Shown: piece after piece, positions 1-8,493 of the stretch
Layout: the number at the start of each line of letters is the position of its first letter
Position numbering within the stretch: the stretch's first letter is position 1
Origin: Streptomyces phaeofaciens
Lineage (GTDB): Bacteria; Actinomycetota; Actinomycetes; Streptomycetales; Streptomycetaceae
DNA: 64,000 nucleotides
Direction: 5' to 3'
NCBI RefSeq assembly: GCF_014648915.1
Contig: NZ_BMSA01000028.1
Coordinates: 1 to 64,000, forward strand
Notes under the pieces: generated by a model
What the model was told of the DNA's origin: nothing
The model's input: only the letters and a program-made list of their open reading frames with translations
Databases searched by the model: none
Position numbers and translations under genes: made by a program

Positions 1-121
1 CGGCTGGTACTGAGCCACCACACCCACCCCGCACCACGCATGACAACGGCGGCCCCGCACACCGGGCCCGCCGTTTCGGCGTTTCCGGACCACAGAGGCA
101 GCGATCAGGCAAGGTGGACGG

Positions 122-853
122 ATGCCTGAGTCGTCCTTGCCTGGAGGTTTCGTCAATGCGGTCGTTCGTGTCGGAGACACGGTGCGCCGTCCGGCCTCGG
201 CGAAGTTCGTCGGTGATCTACTGAGGTCGTTCGAAGCCAGTGGCTGGGGTGGTGCTCCGCGGTATCTCGGCGTGGACGACGAAGGCCGTGATGTCCTCGG
301 CTACCTCGACGGCCACGTGGCATGGGAGCCGCGGCAACCCGCTGCTGTGTCGTCGGACGAGAGTTTGGTGGCGGTCGCCCGGCTCGTGCGTGAGTTCCAT
401 GACTTGACGGCCGACACTCGGCTGGCCGGAGATCAGGAGGTCGTATGTCACAACGACCTGTCGCCCAAGAACACCGTCTATCAGCTGTGCGGTGGCGAGC
501 TTCGGCCAGTGGCATTCATCGACTGGGACCTCGCGGCACCGGGCGCGCGCATCCACGACATCGCTCATGTCTGCTGGCAGTACCTCGGCCTGGGCCCTTC
601 GGTCACCGATGTCGAGAAGGTGGCCCGACGCATGAGGCTGATCGTCGACAGCTACGAGCTGTCCGACCGGGAACGTCTCGTGTCTACGATCTTGTGGTGG
701 CAGGACCGGTGCTGGCGGGGGATCGAGACCCAGGCCGATGCGGGTGACGTCGCCATGGCCCGGCTCCGTGACGCAGGGGCGGTGAGGCAGGTCCAGTCGG
801 CCTGTCGGTGGGTTTCCGATCACCAGGGTGCATTGGAAGACTCACTGCGGTAA
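122..853 (+). CDS. Aminoglycoside/choline-type phosphotransferase (APH family)
   Basis: The 243-residue protein has the two signatures of the APH (kinase-like) fold. A catalytic loop HNDLSPKN lies at residues 110-117, where Asp112 would be the catalytic base and Asn117 a magnesium ligand, and a metal-binding IDWD lies at 133-136 in place of DFG. It would transfer a phosphate from ATP to a small hydroxylated substrate in the cytoplasm. The substrate cannot be told from the sequence; many family members in Streptomyces are not drug-resistance enzymes. At about 240 residues it is slightly shorter than classical APH enzymes, with a short N-lobe. The ATG is preceded by AAGGTGG, a fair ribosome site. 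It stands alone at the left edge and its upstream context is cut off. Confidence 0.85.
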   Translation: MPESSLPGGFVNAVVRVGDTVRRPASAKFVGDLLRSFEASGWGGAPRYLGVDDEGRDVLGYLDGHVAWEPRQPAAVSSDESLVAVARLVREFHDLTADTRLAGDQEVVCHNDLSPKNTVYQLCGGELRPVAFIDWDLAAPGARIHDIAHVCWQYLGLGPSVTDVEKVARRMRLIVDSYELSDRERLVSTILWWQDRCWRGIETQADAGDVAMARLRDAGAVRQVQSACRWVSDHQGALEDSLR

Positions 854-1003
854 GCGCGTGGGCGACAGCCGCAGTCGGTTCACCGGTTCCGGTTCCCACC
901 CGTGGCGTCGGACGGAGCAGTGGTGCTGATTCCGCACCGTGCAGCGGACGTGGCTCATGCGGTCGCGCACCCCATGCGCCGCGCGTTGTCCCGTTGCGGG
1001 TCG

Positions 1004-1459
1004 TCAATCGGCCCGGGTGCGGAGGCTCCACGCCAGGGTGGGGATCATCACCGCCGCAGGGACGAGGTGCAGCCCGAGGAGAGCGGCGGTGGTAGTGGTA
1101 TCTGCCCCGGAAAGGAGGGGCGGGACCAGCGAGATCGCGGTCAGCGACACCGCCGTCCACACGAACCGCTCGGCGGGGCGGGCGCTCCAACGAAGCAGAG
1201 CGACGGCGATGACGGTGCCCACGGCCGAGAAGAAGCCGGTCACCACGGCGAACCCGGACAACGGGATCGACTCGCCCCCATCGGGGACCTCGAAGTCGAC
1301 GCCAACGGCCCGGGCGAGCGCCGCTGCGAGGGTGGTGGCCGCCATGGCCGCGAGCGTGGCGATGGAGCCGGTGCGGGCGAGCCCGCGATATCGGTGGGTG
1401 CGGCTGGTCCGGCCCGACGCCGGGCTTGCGGCGACCCCTGTGTCATTCGTGCCGTCCAT
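1004..1459 (-). CDS. DUF6069-like four-helix membrane protein
   Basis: A 151-residue protein with a polar N-terminus and four hydrophobic segments (about residues 30-50, 68-88, 95-115 and 122-142), with the layout of the DUF6069 family of small actinobacterial membrane proteins. No function is known for the family. The start is well supported: a GGAGGT ribosome site lies 5 nt upstream of the ATG. It is the last gene of a minus-strand group led by an ECF sigma factor with a cupin gene between, so it may be co-transcribed with and controlled by that sigma factor. The family assignment is from memory of the pattern, so moderate confidence. Confidence 0.75.
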   Translation of the reverse strand: MDGTNDTGVAASPASGRTSRTHRYRGLARTGSIATLAAMAATTLAAALARAVGVDFEVPDGGESIPLSGFAVVTGFFSAVGTVIAVALLRWSARPAERFVWTAVSLTAISLVPPLLSGADTTTTAALLGLHLVPAAVMIPTLAWSLRTRAD

Positions 1460-1471
1460 GTCGTACCTCCG

Positions 1472-1758
1472 TCATTCGGTAGCTGGCGTGCCGGGAGTCG
1501 ACCGGCATGCGACGGCGGCCTCGGCCTGGGAGTGACGATGCGCACCCTCGCCGTGCCACGGCCGGGGTTCCGCAGGGCGCGGACGCCGGTGCCGCGGAGC
1601 CAGAACCCGGCGTCACGTCCCAGGACCGGCCCGGGCTCACCGTCGCGCAGCTCCAGCTGCACCCGCCCGCGGGTGACGACGCCGAACGCGTCGCACCACT
1701 CCGCCGCGACCACCGCGACACGCGCGCCACCGCGCAGCGTGAGCGTGAGCGTCCGCAC
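1472..1758 (-). CDS. Cupin-like protein, 3' end probably frameshifted
   Basis: The first 75 codons read as a compact beta-rich cupin-like domain (an AEWCDAFGVVTRGRVQLEL stretch followed by a glycine-containing FWLRGTGVRAL strand). It begins 6 nt after the sigma-factor stop, so translation is probably coupled. The uninterrupted frame does not stop here but runs on to 1240, overlapping the next gene by about 220 nt, which is unnatural. A one-base shift near 1530, in a CCC/AGGCC run, gives a short tail ending TPATE and a stop at 1472-1474, just before the ribosome site of the DUF6069 gene. I therefore give the shifted end. It could be a real frameshift mutation or a sequencing error. Metal-binding histidines of classic cupins are not evident. 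Confidence 0.45.
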
Positions 1759-1763
1759 CGGGA

Positions 1764-2762
1764 CTACGCCGTGCCGTCCGCCGGCAGGCGCTCCGGCAGC
1801 CCGAGCCGCGGGAACCGGTCGGCGTGGAACGTGACGATCTCGGCGATCGCCCCGCCGGTGACACGCAGGACGTCGACCGTCAGGGGCAGGTACGCGCCGT
1901 CCCGCTCCCGCCAGAGGTAGAAGGCGACGGCGGGCTGCCGGTTCACGGAGGTGAGGACGGCGCGCAAGCCCTTCATGCCCTCGAAGCCGCTCTCGACCCA
2001 GTCGTTCACCACGGCGTCGCGGCCCACGTACAGACCCGGGGTGGGCGGCATCGAGCAGCGGACGTCGTCGCGCAGCAGTGCGGCGAGCGTGCCGACATCC
2101 GTGGCCACGCTGGCTTCGGTGTAGCGGCGCACGAGCTCGCGCGTCCCGGCGTCCTGTTCGCCGCCGGTCCAGTCCTGCCGCTCGGCGGGCAGGTGCTCCC
2201 GCATGCCGGCGCGGGCCCGTTGCAGCGCGCTGTTCACGGAATTGACCGAGTCCCCGAGGAGCTCCGCGACGTCCTTCGCCGGCCAGCCGAGCACGTCCCG
2301 CAGGATCAGCACGGCCCGCGGGCGCGGCGCGAGGTGCTGGACCGCGACCAGGTACGCCAGCTCGATCGTCTCCCGCGCCACGGCGACGGTCTCCGGCTCG
2401 TCCGCGTCGCCCGCGGGCAGCTCGTCGAGCAGCCGGTCAGGGTAGGGCTGCAACCACAGCACCTCGCCGCCGGTCGCAGGCTCCGGGCGGCACTTGGCGA
2501 GCAGGTCCAGGCAGGCGTTGGTGGCGATCCGGTACAGCCAGGCCCGGAACGTCGACCGCCCCTCGAAGGTCTCCCGTCGCCGCCAGGCACGGAGGAACGT
2601 CTCCTGCACGGTGTCCTCGGCGTCCTCGAACGATCCGAGCATCCGGTAGCAGTGCACGTGCAGTTCCCGCCGGTGCCGCTCCGCCAACCCCGAGAACGCC
2701 GACTCGTCGACCTCGCCCAGACCGCTCACGCCCTGCTCCTCCAGCCGCGTGTCCGCACTCAT
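1764..2762 (-). CDS. ECF sigma factor with SnoaL-like C-terminal domain (TIGR02960/SigG type)
   Basis: A 332-residue sigma-70 family protein. Region 2 (about residues 22-90) contains HCYRMLGSFEDAEDTVQETF and the helix FRAWLYRIATNACLD. Region 4 (about 145-200) contains the helix-turn-helix GWPAKDVAELLGDSVNSVNSALQRAR. Residues about 210-330 form a SnoaL/NTF2-like domain, which in this sigma group replaces a separate anti-sigma factor by contacting the core sigma domains. The frame is open further upstream, but the ATG at 2762 has AAGGA at the right distance and begins at the usual point before region 2. It leads a group with a cupin gene and a DUF6069 membrane protein. The inducing signal and regulon are unknown. 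Confidence 0.93.
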   Translation of the reverse strand: MSADTRLEEQGVSGLGEVDESAFSGLAERHRRELHVHCYRMLGSFEDAEDTVQETFLRAWRRRETFEGRSTFRAWLYRIATNACLDLLAKCRPEPATGGEVLWLQPYPDRLLDELPAGDADEPETVAVARETIELAYLVAVQHLAPRPRAVLILRDVLGWPAKDVAELLGDSVNSVNSALQRARAGMREHLPAERQDWTGGEQDAGTRELVRRYTEASVATDVGTLAALLRDDVRCSMPPTPGLYVGRDAVVNDWVESGFEGMKGLRAVLTSVNRQPAVAFYLWRERDGAYLPLTVDVLRVTGGAIAEIVTFHADRFPRLGLPERLPADGTA

Positions 2763-2973
2763 CACGTCATCCTTCCGCCTCGTCGCGTCCCGTCGTAGGT
2801 GTGACGGGCGCGTGCGCGAAAACTCATCACTATGAGGCGTGCTTCCACCGACGGTGGCCGCGCTCAGGTCTGCACGCCCTGCTGCCCCCGCTCGCCCCGG
2901 TCGTCCTCCTCGACGCCGTCCGTGTCGTCGTCGCGGCCGCCCGGGGGTGCCGTCAGGACTGTCCGGCTGCGGC

Positions 2974-3210
2974 TCACGCGGCCTGTGCCTCATTCCGGGT
3001 CCGGGCCAGCTCGCGCAGTCGCATACGCGCGGCCGGCACCGAGTGGGCAGTGCTCCAGTACGGGTGCCACCACAGCCGTACCGACAGGCGAAGCAGCCGG
3101 CGGCGCAGGGCCGTGGTGTTCCGGGGGCCGGGCGCGGCGAGGGCCCGGTAGGTGGCGTTCCATGCCTGCTGTGTCCGCACCAGGTCGTCAGGGAAGTCGG
3201 AGGGGTCCAT
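2974..3210 (-). CDS. Small conserved hypothetical protein, probably leaderless
   Basis: A 78-residue basic protein beginning MDPSDFPDDLVRTQQAWNAT, a beginning I associate with small uncharacterised Streptomyces proteins; no function is known. The frame extends to an ATG at 3246, but neither ATG has a Shine-Dalgarno sequence. On the minus strand a TAATAT hexamer (3215-3220) lies 4 nt before the ATG at 3210, just where a -10 box would put the transcription start at the initiation codon, so a leaderless message is likely; I chose this start. The sequence immediately upstream is markedly AT-rich for this genome. It lies between the sigma-factor gene and the lipoprotein gene. Confidence 0.6.
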   Translation of the reverse strand: MDPSDFPDDLVRTQQAWNATYRALAAPGPRNTTALRRRLLRLSVRLWWHPYWSTAHSVPAARMRLRELARTRNEAQAA

Positions 3211-3338
3211 ATCGATATTAGATCGCGTGTTCGAATTATTTGTCATGCCGTACCCGCACCGGCGCGCCGCTCAGCGACAGCCGGCCTCCGTCATGAGGGC
3301 GTGCGGGGGTCGTGGTCCGAGGACAGGAGGAGGCCGTG

Positions 3339-4487
3339 CTATCCGCGCTGCTCGTACCGTCGCCAGTCGCGTCCGCCGTCGCGGGAGATCCACAGCCCTT
3401 CGCCCTTGACCAGGTCGTACGTCGCCGTCGTCGCGTCGGCGATGCCGTAGAGCGTCGTGCCGTCGACGGTGAACGACGTGAAGGACGCCGGCGTGTTCAG
3501 CTCGTGGAAGGCGGTGTTGGTGCGGTCGTCGGCGAGCCAGTAGTGGCCGTCCTCCTCGCCGACGAGGAGCCGTCCGTCCGTGAGCAGTTCCAGGACCAGC
3601 GACTCCGGGCCCCGCGTGAGGTCCTTCCAGGGGATGCCGCCGTCGAGGACCGTCTGCCAGTGCCCGCCGTCGTCCGTCGTCACCAACAGTCCGCGCACGC
3701 CTTCGCCCCGGGTGAGGGACAGCGCCGCGCCGCCGCCCCGTGCGGTGAGGATGCCGCCCGTGTACGGCTTCGGGACGGCCGTGGAGCCAAGGGTGCGACC
3801 GTCGCGCTGCCGTACGACGCTGTAGGAGTCGTCGGTCAGGGGCTGGACCAGGCTCCAGGCCGTGCCCCGCTCGTCGACGGCGAGGCGGACGGCGTCGTCC
3901 GGCGCTCCGGCCGGGGGCGCCGCGGTATGCGTGGCGGGGCGGTAGATGAGGGTCGGCTCCAGATCGGCGAGCAGGACGTCGCCGGGGCGGGTGCGCAACG
4001 GGGTCTCCGCGAGGATGACCTCGTGGCGCTTGCCGCGTACGTCGAGGGCGTACGTTCCCTCGGCCCCCTCCCCCGGCGGCACCCGCACGAATCCACCGGG
4101 CACCCCCTTGAACGCGGCCGGCGTCGCCTCCGCGTCCGTGTGTTCCGCGTGCTCGGCGACCGTACGGCCGACGGGGCCGACGATGCGCCAGGCGGTGGCG
4201 GCCGGCCCCTCGTCGTCCTCGACGTTCTCGGCGTCGTACGTCAGGAGCAGCGAGCCGTCGTCCGCGCGGGCCACACCGGAGGGCGCGCCGGCCGCCTCGA
4301 TGACGTCCGCGGGACGCGGGTGAGGGTCCTCGATGACGCGCTTGTACGTCGCCTCGCGGTCACCGGAGCCTCCGTCGTCGAAGCCGCCCGGGCCGCAGGC
4401 CGTCAGCGCCAGCGCGGCCGCACTCGCCGCGGTCGCGAGCCCGACGGTCCGCCTCCTGCATCTCCTCAGCCACGCCGCCATTGCCAC
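3339..4487 (-). CDS. Secreted lipoprotein with BNR/Asp-box repeats
   Basis: A 382-residue exported protein. The N-terminus has a basic region (RRCRRRT), a hydrophobic core and a lipobox LTAC with the lipidated cysteine at residue 31, followed by a Gly/Asp/Ser-rich linker. The mature part contains Asp-box-like motifs (TTDDGGHWQTV near the middle and SRDGGRDWRRYE at the C-terminus), which point to a sialidase-type beta-propeller. It would sit on the outer face of the membrane. No catalytic residues of a sialidase are evident, so a binding or scaffold role is as likely as hydrolysis. The gene is monocistronic and divergent from the YCII/ECF42 pair. Confidence 0.82.
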   Translation of the reverse strand: MAMAAWLRRCRRRTVGLATAASAAALALTACGPGGFDDGGSGDREATYKRVIEDPHPRPADVIEAAGAPSGVARADDGSLLLTYDAENVEDDEGPAATAWRIVGPVGRTVAEHAEHTDAEATPAAFKGVPGGFVRVPPGEGAEGTYALDVRGKRHEVILAETPLRTRPGDVLLADLEPTLIYRPATHTAAPPAGAPDDAVRLAVDERGTAWSLVQPLTDDSYSVVRQRDGRTLGSTAVPKPYTGGILTARGGGAALSLTRGEGVRGLLVTTDDGGHWQTVLDGGIPWKDLTRGPESLVLELLTDGRLLVGEEDGHYWLADDRTNTAFHELNTPASFTSFTVDGTTLYGIADATTATYDLVKGEGLWISRDGGRDWRRYEQRG

Positions 4488-4596
4488 ATCCTCACACGAG
4501 GAGACGGCGGCCTCGGCCGGCGACCGGGGAGTCCGCCCGTTGTCAGTGGCCGCCGGTAGCTTGACAAGACTGGCCGTACGAAATCCTGAGGAGGGC

Positions 4597-4622
4597 TGTC
4601 GATTCCGCGCCGGCCGTTCGAC
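4597..4622 (+). promoter_or_regulatory. Predicted ECF42-type promoter of the YCII/sigma operon
   Basis: TGTCGA at 4597-4602 is followed after 16 nt by CGAC at 4619-4622. This matches the promoter reported for ECF42 sigma factors of Streptomyces (-35 TGTCGA, -10 CGA/TC). It lies 44 nt upstream of the YCII start codon, so the sigma factor encoded second in the operon would drive its own operon. A TTGACA-like box at 4561-4566 could give basal transcription. Confidence 0.72.
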
Positions 4623-4666
4623 AGAAGGATGTCAGGCAACGACGACCACTTGGGAGGACAACCATC

Positions 4667-5029
4667 ATGGCCCAGTACGCGATTCTCATCTACGCGAAGT
4701 CCGACGTCGACGAGACCGAGGTCGTTCCCGGAGCCCGGGAGGCCCATGACCGCCACTTCGAGGACATGGTGAACTCCGGCGCCCTGGTCGCGGCGTTCGC
4801 GCTGCGGCCCGCCGCCGACACCGCGACCTCGATCCGAGGCGATGCGGTCACGGACGGGCCGTTCGTCGACGCCAAGGAGGTCATCGCCGGTTTCGCCATC
4901 GTCGAAGCACCCGACCTGGACGCCGCTTTGAAGCTCGCTCGGGACAATCCCGCCGTCCAGCAGGGCGGTGGTGTCGAGGTGCGGCCCGTCGAGGGCGGTT
5001 TCCTCAGGGATCGGCCCGCAGGGGCATGA
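4667..5029 (+). CDS. YCII-domain (DGPF) protein paired with ECF42 sigma factor
   Basis: A 120-residue single-domain protein of the YCII/DGPF family, with the name-giving DGPF motif at residues 63-66 and an N-terminal beta strand MAQYAILIYA. YCII proteins are ferredoxin-like dimers; this subgroup is typically encoded next to ECF42 sigma factors and seems to belong to their core regulon, with unknown biochemical activity. GGAGGA gives a good ribosome site. Its stop overlaps the start of the sigma gene (ATGA), so the two are translationally coupled. Confidence 0.92.
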   Translation: MAQYAILIYAKSDVDETEVVPGAREAHDRHFEDMVNSGALVAAFALRPAADTATSIRGDAVTDGPFVDAKEVIAGFAIVEAPDLDAALKLARDNPAVQQGGGVEVRPVEGGFLRDRPAGA

Positions 5030-6297
5030 CGCGATCGGCGGAGGTCGAAAGGGCGGTCGAGGGTGCGTACCGTCGCGGCTGGGCCTTGGTGCTCGCCGCG
5101 ACCGCGCGCGTCGCCCGCGACCTGGACCTGGCCGAGGAGTGTGTGCAGGAGGCGTACGCCGCGGCCCTGACCGGCTGGACGCGCGACGGGATCCCGGACA
5201 ACCCGGCGGCCTGGCTCACCACCGCGGCCAAGCGCCGCGCGATGGACGCGGTGCGGCGCGAGCGGACGTTCCGCTCGAAACTCCCGCTGTTGGTGGAACC
5301 CGAGGGGACGACGGAGCACGAGGTGGCGATCGACGAACCGGCTGCCGTCGAACCGGAGGAGGTGGTGCCGGACGAGCGGTTGCGACTCGTCTTCATCTGC
5401 TGCCATCCGGCGTTGGCGCAGGAGGCACAGTTGGCGCTCACGCTACGGCTGGTGTGCGGGGTGACGACCGCCGACATCGCCCGGACGCTTCTGGTGTCGG
5501 AGACGACGATGGCCGCCCGGATGACCCGGGCGAAGAAGAAGATCTCGCTCGCGCGGATCCCCTACCGGCTGCCGGAAGCGGCTGAGCTGCCGGACCGGCT
5601 GCGCGCGGTGCTCGGCGTGATCCATCTGCTGTTCACCACCGGGCACACAGCGCCGTCCGGCGCCTCGCTGGTGCGTACGGACCTGGTGGACCAGTCTCTG
5701 CGGCTGGCCCGGATGCTGCGGGAACTGATGCCGGACGAGCCGGAGGTGCGCGGGCTGCTCGCCTTGCTGCTCGTCACCGACGCCCGGCGCGCGAGTCGGG
5801 TCGACGTCGAGGGACGCCTGCTGCGCTTGCGGGACCAGGACCGGTCGCTCTGGGACCGCTCGGCCATGGCCGAGGCGCACGACCTGATCGTGGACGGGCT
5901 GCGCGGCGGGCGACCCGGCCGCTATGTCCTACAGGCGGCGATCGCCTCGCTCTACGCCGAGGCGCCGTCCTACGACCGGACGGACTGGCCCCAGATCGTG
6001 ACCCTGTACGACGAGTTGCTGTCGGTGTGGCCCTCGCCGGTGGTGGCGTTGAACCGCACGGTGGCGGTGTCGATGGTCTCCGGTCCTGCGCGGGCGCTTG
6101 CGGAGGTCGCGGAGTTGGAGAAGGACGGCCGCCTCGCGAGATACCAGTACCTACCGGCGGTCAAGGCGGATCTGCTGCGGCGGCTGGGGTGCTCGCAGGA
6201 GGCCTCGATCGCCTACCGCCAGGCGCTGGAGTTGACCAGGAACGACGCCGAGCGCGAGTTCCTCACCGAACGCCTCACCGGTCGGCATCGGGCGTGA
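5026..6297 (+). CDS. ECF42-group RNA polymerase sigma factor with C-terminal extension (DUF6596/TPR)
   Basis: A 423-residue sigma factor, much longer than a plain ECF sigma (about 200). Region 2 (about residues 10-80) carries DLDLAEECVQEAYAAAL and the recognition helix NPAAWLTTAAKRRAMDAVRR. Region 4 (about 120-180) carries VCGVTTADIARTLLVSETTM. The remaining 230 residues are the alpha-helical DUF6596/TPR-like extension typical of ECF42, which is needed for activity and replaces an anti-sigma factor. It overlaps the YCII gene by 4 nt. Its likely target is the TGTCGA/CGAC promoter in front of that gene. A second pair of the same kind lies 12 kb downstream. Confidence 0.95.
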   Translation: MTRSAEVERAVEGAYRRGWALVLAATARVARDLDLAEECVQEAYAAALTGWTRDGIPDNPAAWLTTAAKRRAMDAVRRERTFRSKLPLLVEPEGTTEHEVAIDEPAAVEPEEVVPDERLRLVFICCHPALAQEAQLALTLRLVCGVTTADIARTLLVSETTMAARMTRAKKKISLARIPYRLPEAAELPDRLRAVLGVIHLLFTTGHTAPSGASLVRTDLVDQSLRLARMLRELMPDEPEVRGLLALLLVTDARRASRVDVEGRLLRLRDQDRSLWDRSAMAEAHDLIVDGLRGGRPGRYVLQAAIASLYAEAPSYDRTDWPQIVTLYDELLSVWPSPVVALNRTVAVSMVSGPARALAEVAELEKDGRLARYQYLPAVKADLLRRLGCSQEASIAYRQALELTRNDAEREFLTERLTGRHRA

Positions 6298-6413
6298 GCG
6301 CCAGGGACTTCGGCGGCCTCGAAGTGGTCCTCGGCCGAGGCCAGGGCGGAGGTGGCGGCCGCGGCGACCAGGACTCCGGGGGCGAGCGAACGGCCGGCAC
6401 CTATCCTCGGCGG

Positions 6414-7394
6414 ATGGTTTCTGTGCGGCATACGAAGGTGATCACACGCCACCGCGACGGACGGATCCGTGCCTACGTGGTGGACTCCGGTGTTTTCGGG
6501 GTGCTGGAGCCGGCCGCGGTGTTCCGGCCGCGGCCCGGGGACGAGGTCGTGGACTCGGTGGTCCGGCCCGATCTGGAGCGAGTCGTGTACACGACGTTGA
6601 ACAGCGTCGTCTGCCTCACGCGCGCCGGTGACCTGGTGTGGACATCGGACTTCGAGCCGCACTCCGACCGGCCTCACGGCCACCGGCCCGGCTGTGCGTT
6701 GTCCGCGGACGGCCGGACCGTATGGGTCTACCGGCCGGACGCGATGGCGGGACGCGGGGGCGCGGACCAGTGGGTCGTGCACGACGCCGACAGCGGGGCT
6801 GTCCTCGCCCGCCGGAAGCTGGAGACGGTCGGGCACGGTGCCGGCCACCACACGCACCCCGTGGACGGCAGCATCTACCTCGACATCGGTGAGGGCCAGG
6901 ACGGCTCCGTCATTCTCAGGGGAACGGCCGGAGCCGACGGCGAGGTGGAGTTCATGACGTACCCGTGGTCGGACCGCTGCCTGATCGACCTGGCGCCGGA
7001 CGGGCAGCAGTTCATGACCGTCGACCACGGGACGGCGGATGTCTCCTTCCACCGCCACCCCGGCGGGGAGGTGCTCTTCACGCTCCCCGTCGAGGCCTTC
7101 GGGTACGACCCGGAGGAGACGTTCATGGAATGGAACGGCGGCTATCTGACCTCGGACCTGGCCGTTGTCACTCTGGGCGGTGAGGGCGAGGAAGGGGAGG
7201 AGGAGTGGTTCCGTCACCACCTGATCGACCTGCGCACGGGCACGCCCAGCGGCGAGTTCGCCGTCGAGGTGACCCACCCGTACGAACTGGATCCCCTGGG
7301 CGACGGCTCCTGGCTCACCGACGGCCCCGACGGCGGACCCGTCCGCTGGTCGCGCGCTCCTCTGCCGTCCTCAGGCCCCCAGCCGGAGAGTTGA
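6414..7394 (+). CDS. Hypothetical protein, possible beta-propeller
   Basis: A 326-residue protein without signal peptide. Repeated short beta-strand segments ending in W/D pairs (AGDLVWTSD, ADGRTVWVYR, VVHDADSGAVLARR, PDGQQFMTVDHG) look like a WD40- or quinoprotein-like propeller of about six blades, with an acidic stretch GEEGEEEW near residue 270. No catalytic motif is visible. The open frame extends upstream into the ECF42 gene, but the ATG at 6414 is the first that clears that gene; the ribosome site is weak. It lies 116 nt after the sigma gene on the same strand and may be read from the same promoter. Function unknown. Confidence 0.68.
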   Translation: MVSVRHTKVITRHRDGRIRAYVVDSGVFGVLEPAAVFRPRPGDEVVDSVVRPDLERVVYTTLNSVVCLTRAGDLVWTSDFEPHSDRPHGHRPGCALSADGRTVWVYRPDAMAGRGGADQWVVHDADSGAVLARRKLETVGHGAGHHTHPVDGSIYLDIGEGQDGSVILRGTAGADGEVEFMTYPWSDRCLIDLAPDGQQFMTVDHGTADVSFHRHPGGEVLFTLPVEAFGYDPEETFMEWNGGYLTSDLAVVTLGGEGEEGEEEWFRHHLIDLRTGTPSGEFAVEVTHPYELDPLGDGSWLTDGPDGGPVRWSRAPLPSSGPQPES

Positions 7395-7463
7395 CGGGCG
7401 GTCATCGGCCTGGATGGGGATGGGTGGCCCTCGCGAGTTCGGCGGGTTCGGTGATCCGCCCGG

Positions 7464-8399
7464 TCATTCTCCGGTTTCGGGTTCGGCCGAGCCGATGTCC
7501 GAGCGATCTGGACGGACCGAGGCGAAGGCTGTGGCGAGTTGGTCGAGGAGGGCTGCCGCGCAGGGGTGGGGGTGGTGACGTGGTGTGATCGTGTAGATGT
7601 CACGGGTCGGGGGATCGACGAGAGTCACGGTGGTGACGTCGGTCCGCAGCGCGTGCGACAGCACGCCGGGTATCAGCGCGATGGCATGACCGGTCGCGAC
7701 CAGGGCCAGCTTGCCGGGCAGATCGGCCGCGTCGAGGTCGATACGGGCGTGCACCCCGGCGCGGGCGGCGTGTTGGCGCAGGAGTGCCGCCGAGCCGTCG
7801 TTGTCCTCGGCCCAGGTCTCGTCGGCCAGCGTCCGGATGTGCACCGGGCCGCGCCCCGCCTGCGGATGGCCGACGGGCAGGAGGACGACCATGTCGTCCA
7901 CCCCGAGGAACCGCCGTTCGACCCGGGGGTCATGGGGCAGCCCTGGCGGTGCGTCGGTGACGACCGCGATGTCGAGATCGCCGGCGACCACGCGGTGGTG
8001 GAGTTGCGCGCTCAGGCCCGGCAGCAGGCTCCACCGGATGGATCCGGTTCGCTCCAGCAGGCCCCGGATCGCCTCGGGGACGATCCCTGCGGCAAGAGAG
8101 GGCGTGGCTCCGACGGCCAACGGCCGGTCGAACGCCCCGTCATGAGCGTCTCGTACGGCGCGAACGGCGCGGTCGGCCTCGTTGAGCGTGGCCAGGGCGT
8201 GGCGCCGGAACACCTCGCCGGCGGGCGTGGGACGCACACCGCGCGCATGGCGCTCCATCAGAGGCACGCCGAGCTGCCGCTCCAGGCCGGCGATCTGCCG
8301 GGAGACGGCTGACTGCGTGTGGTTCAGTTCGGCGGCCGCCGCCGACAGTGATCCGAGTCGGCACACCGTCACGAAGGTCCGCCACACCGTCAGTTCCAT
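7464..8399 (-). CDS. LysR-family transcriptional regulator
   Basis: A 311-residue LysR-type protein. The N-terminal winged helix (residues 1-60) has the classic VCRLGSLSAAAAELNHTQSAVSRQI signature in shorter pieces, followed by a linker helix and a periplasmic-binding-like effector domain (about 90-290). The start at 8399 places the helix-turn-helix at the normal position although the frame is open further upstream. It is transcribed divergently from the dehydrogenase fusion gene, and the shared 94-nt region contains a perfect 15-bp palindrome. By the usual LysR arrangement it controls that neighbour and itself. The inducer is unknown. Confidence 0.93.
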   Translation of the reverse strand: MELTVWRTFVTVCRLGSLSAAAAELNHTQSAVSRQIAGLERQLGVPLMERHARGVRPTPAGEVFRRHALATLNEADRAVRAVRDAHDGAFDRPLAVGATPSLAAGIVPEAIRGLLERTGSIRWSLLPGLSAQLHHRVVAGDLDIAVVTDAPPGLPHDPRVERRFLGVDDMVVLLPVGHPQAGRGPVHIRTLADETWAEDNDGSAALLRQHAARAGVHARIDLDAADLPGKLALVATGHAIALIPGVLSHALRTDVTTVTLVDPPTRDIYTITPRHHPHPCAAALLDQLATAFASVRPDRSDIGSAEPETGE

Positions 8400-8414
8400 G
8401 GCGCCAGTATGGCG

Positions 8415-8455
8415 GCAGATATGCGCGTCACGCAGAGATGCTCTGCGATATCTGC
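8415..8455. promoter_or_regulatory. LysR operator region (nested inverted repeats)
   Basis: A perfect interrupted palindrome GCAGAGATGCTCTGC occupies 8432-8446. It is flanked by GCAGATAT (8415-8422) and its inverse ATATCTGC (8448-8455). The repeated core GCAGA in both orientations is what a LysR dimer/tetramer would bind in this divergent promoter. Confidence 0.65.
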
Positions 8456-8493
8456 GCTTGTCGCAGACTTCACGGTGCATCACGCTGGCGGAC

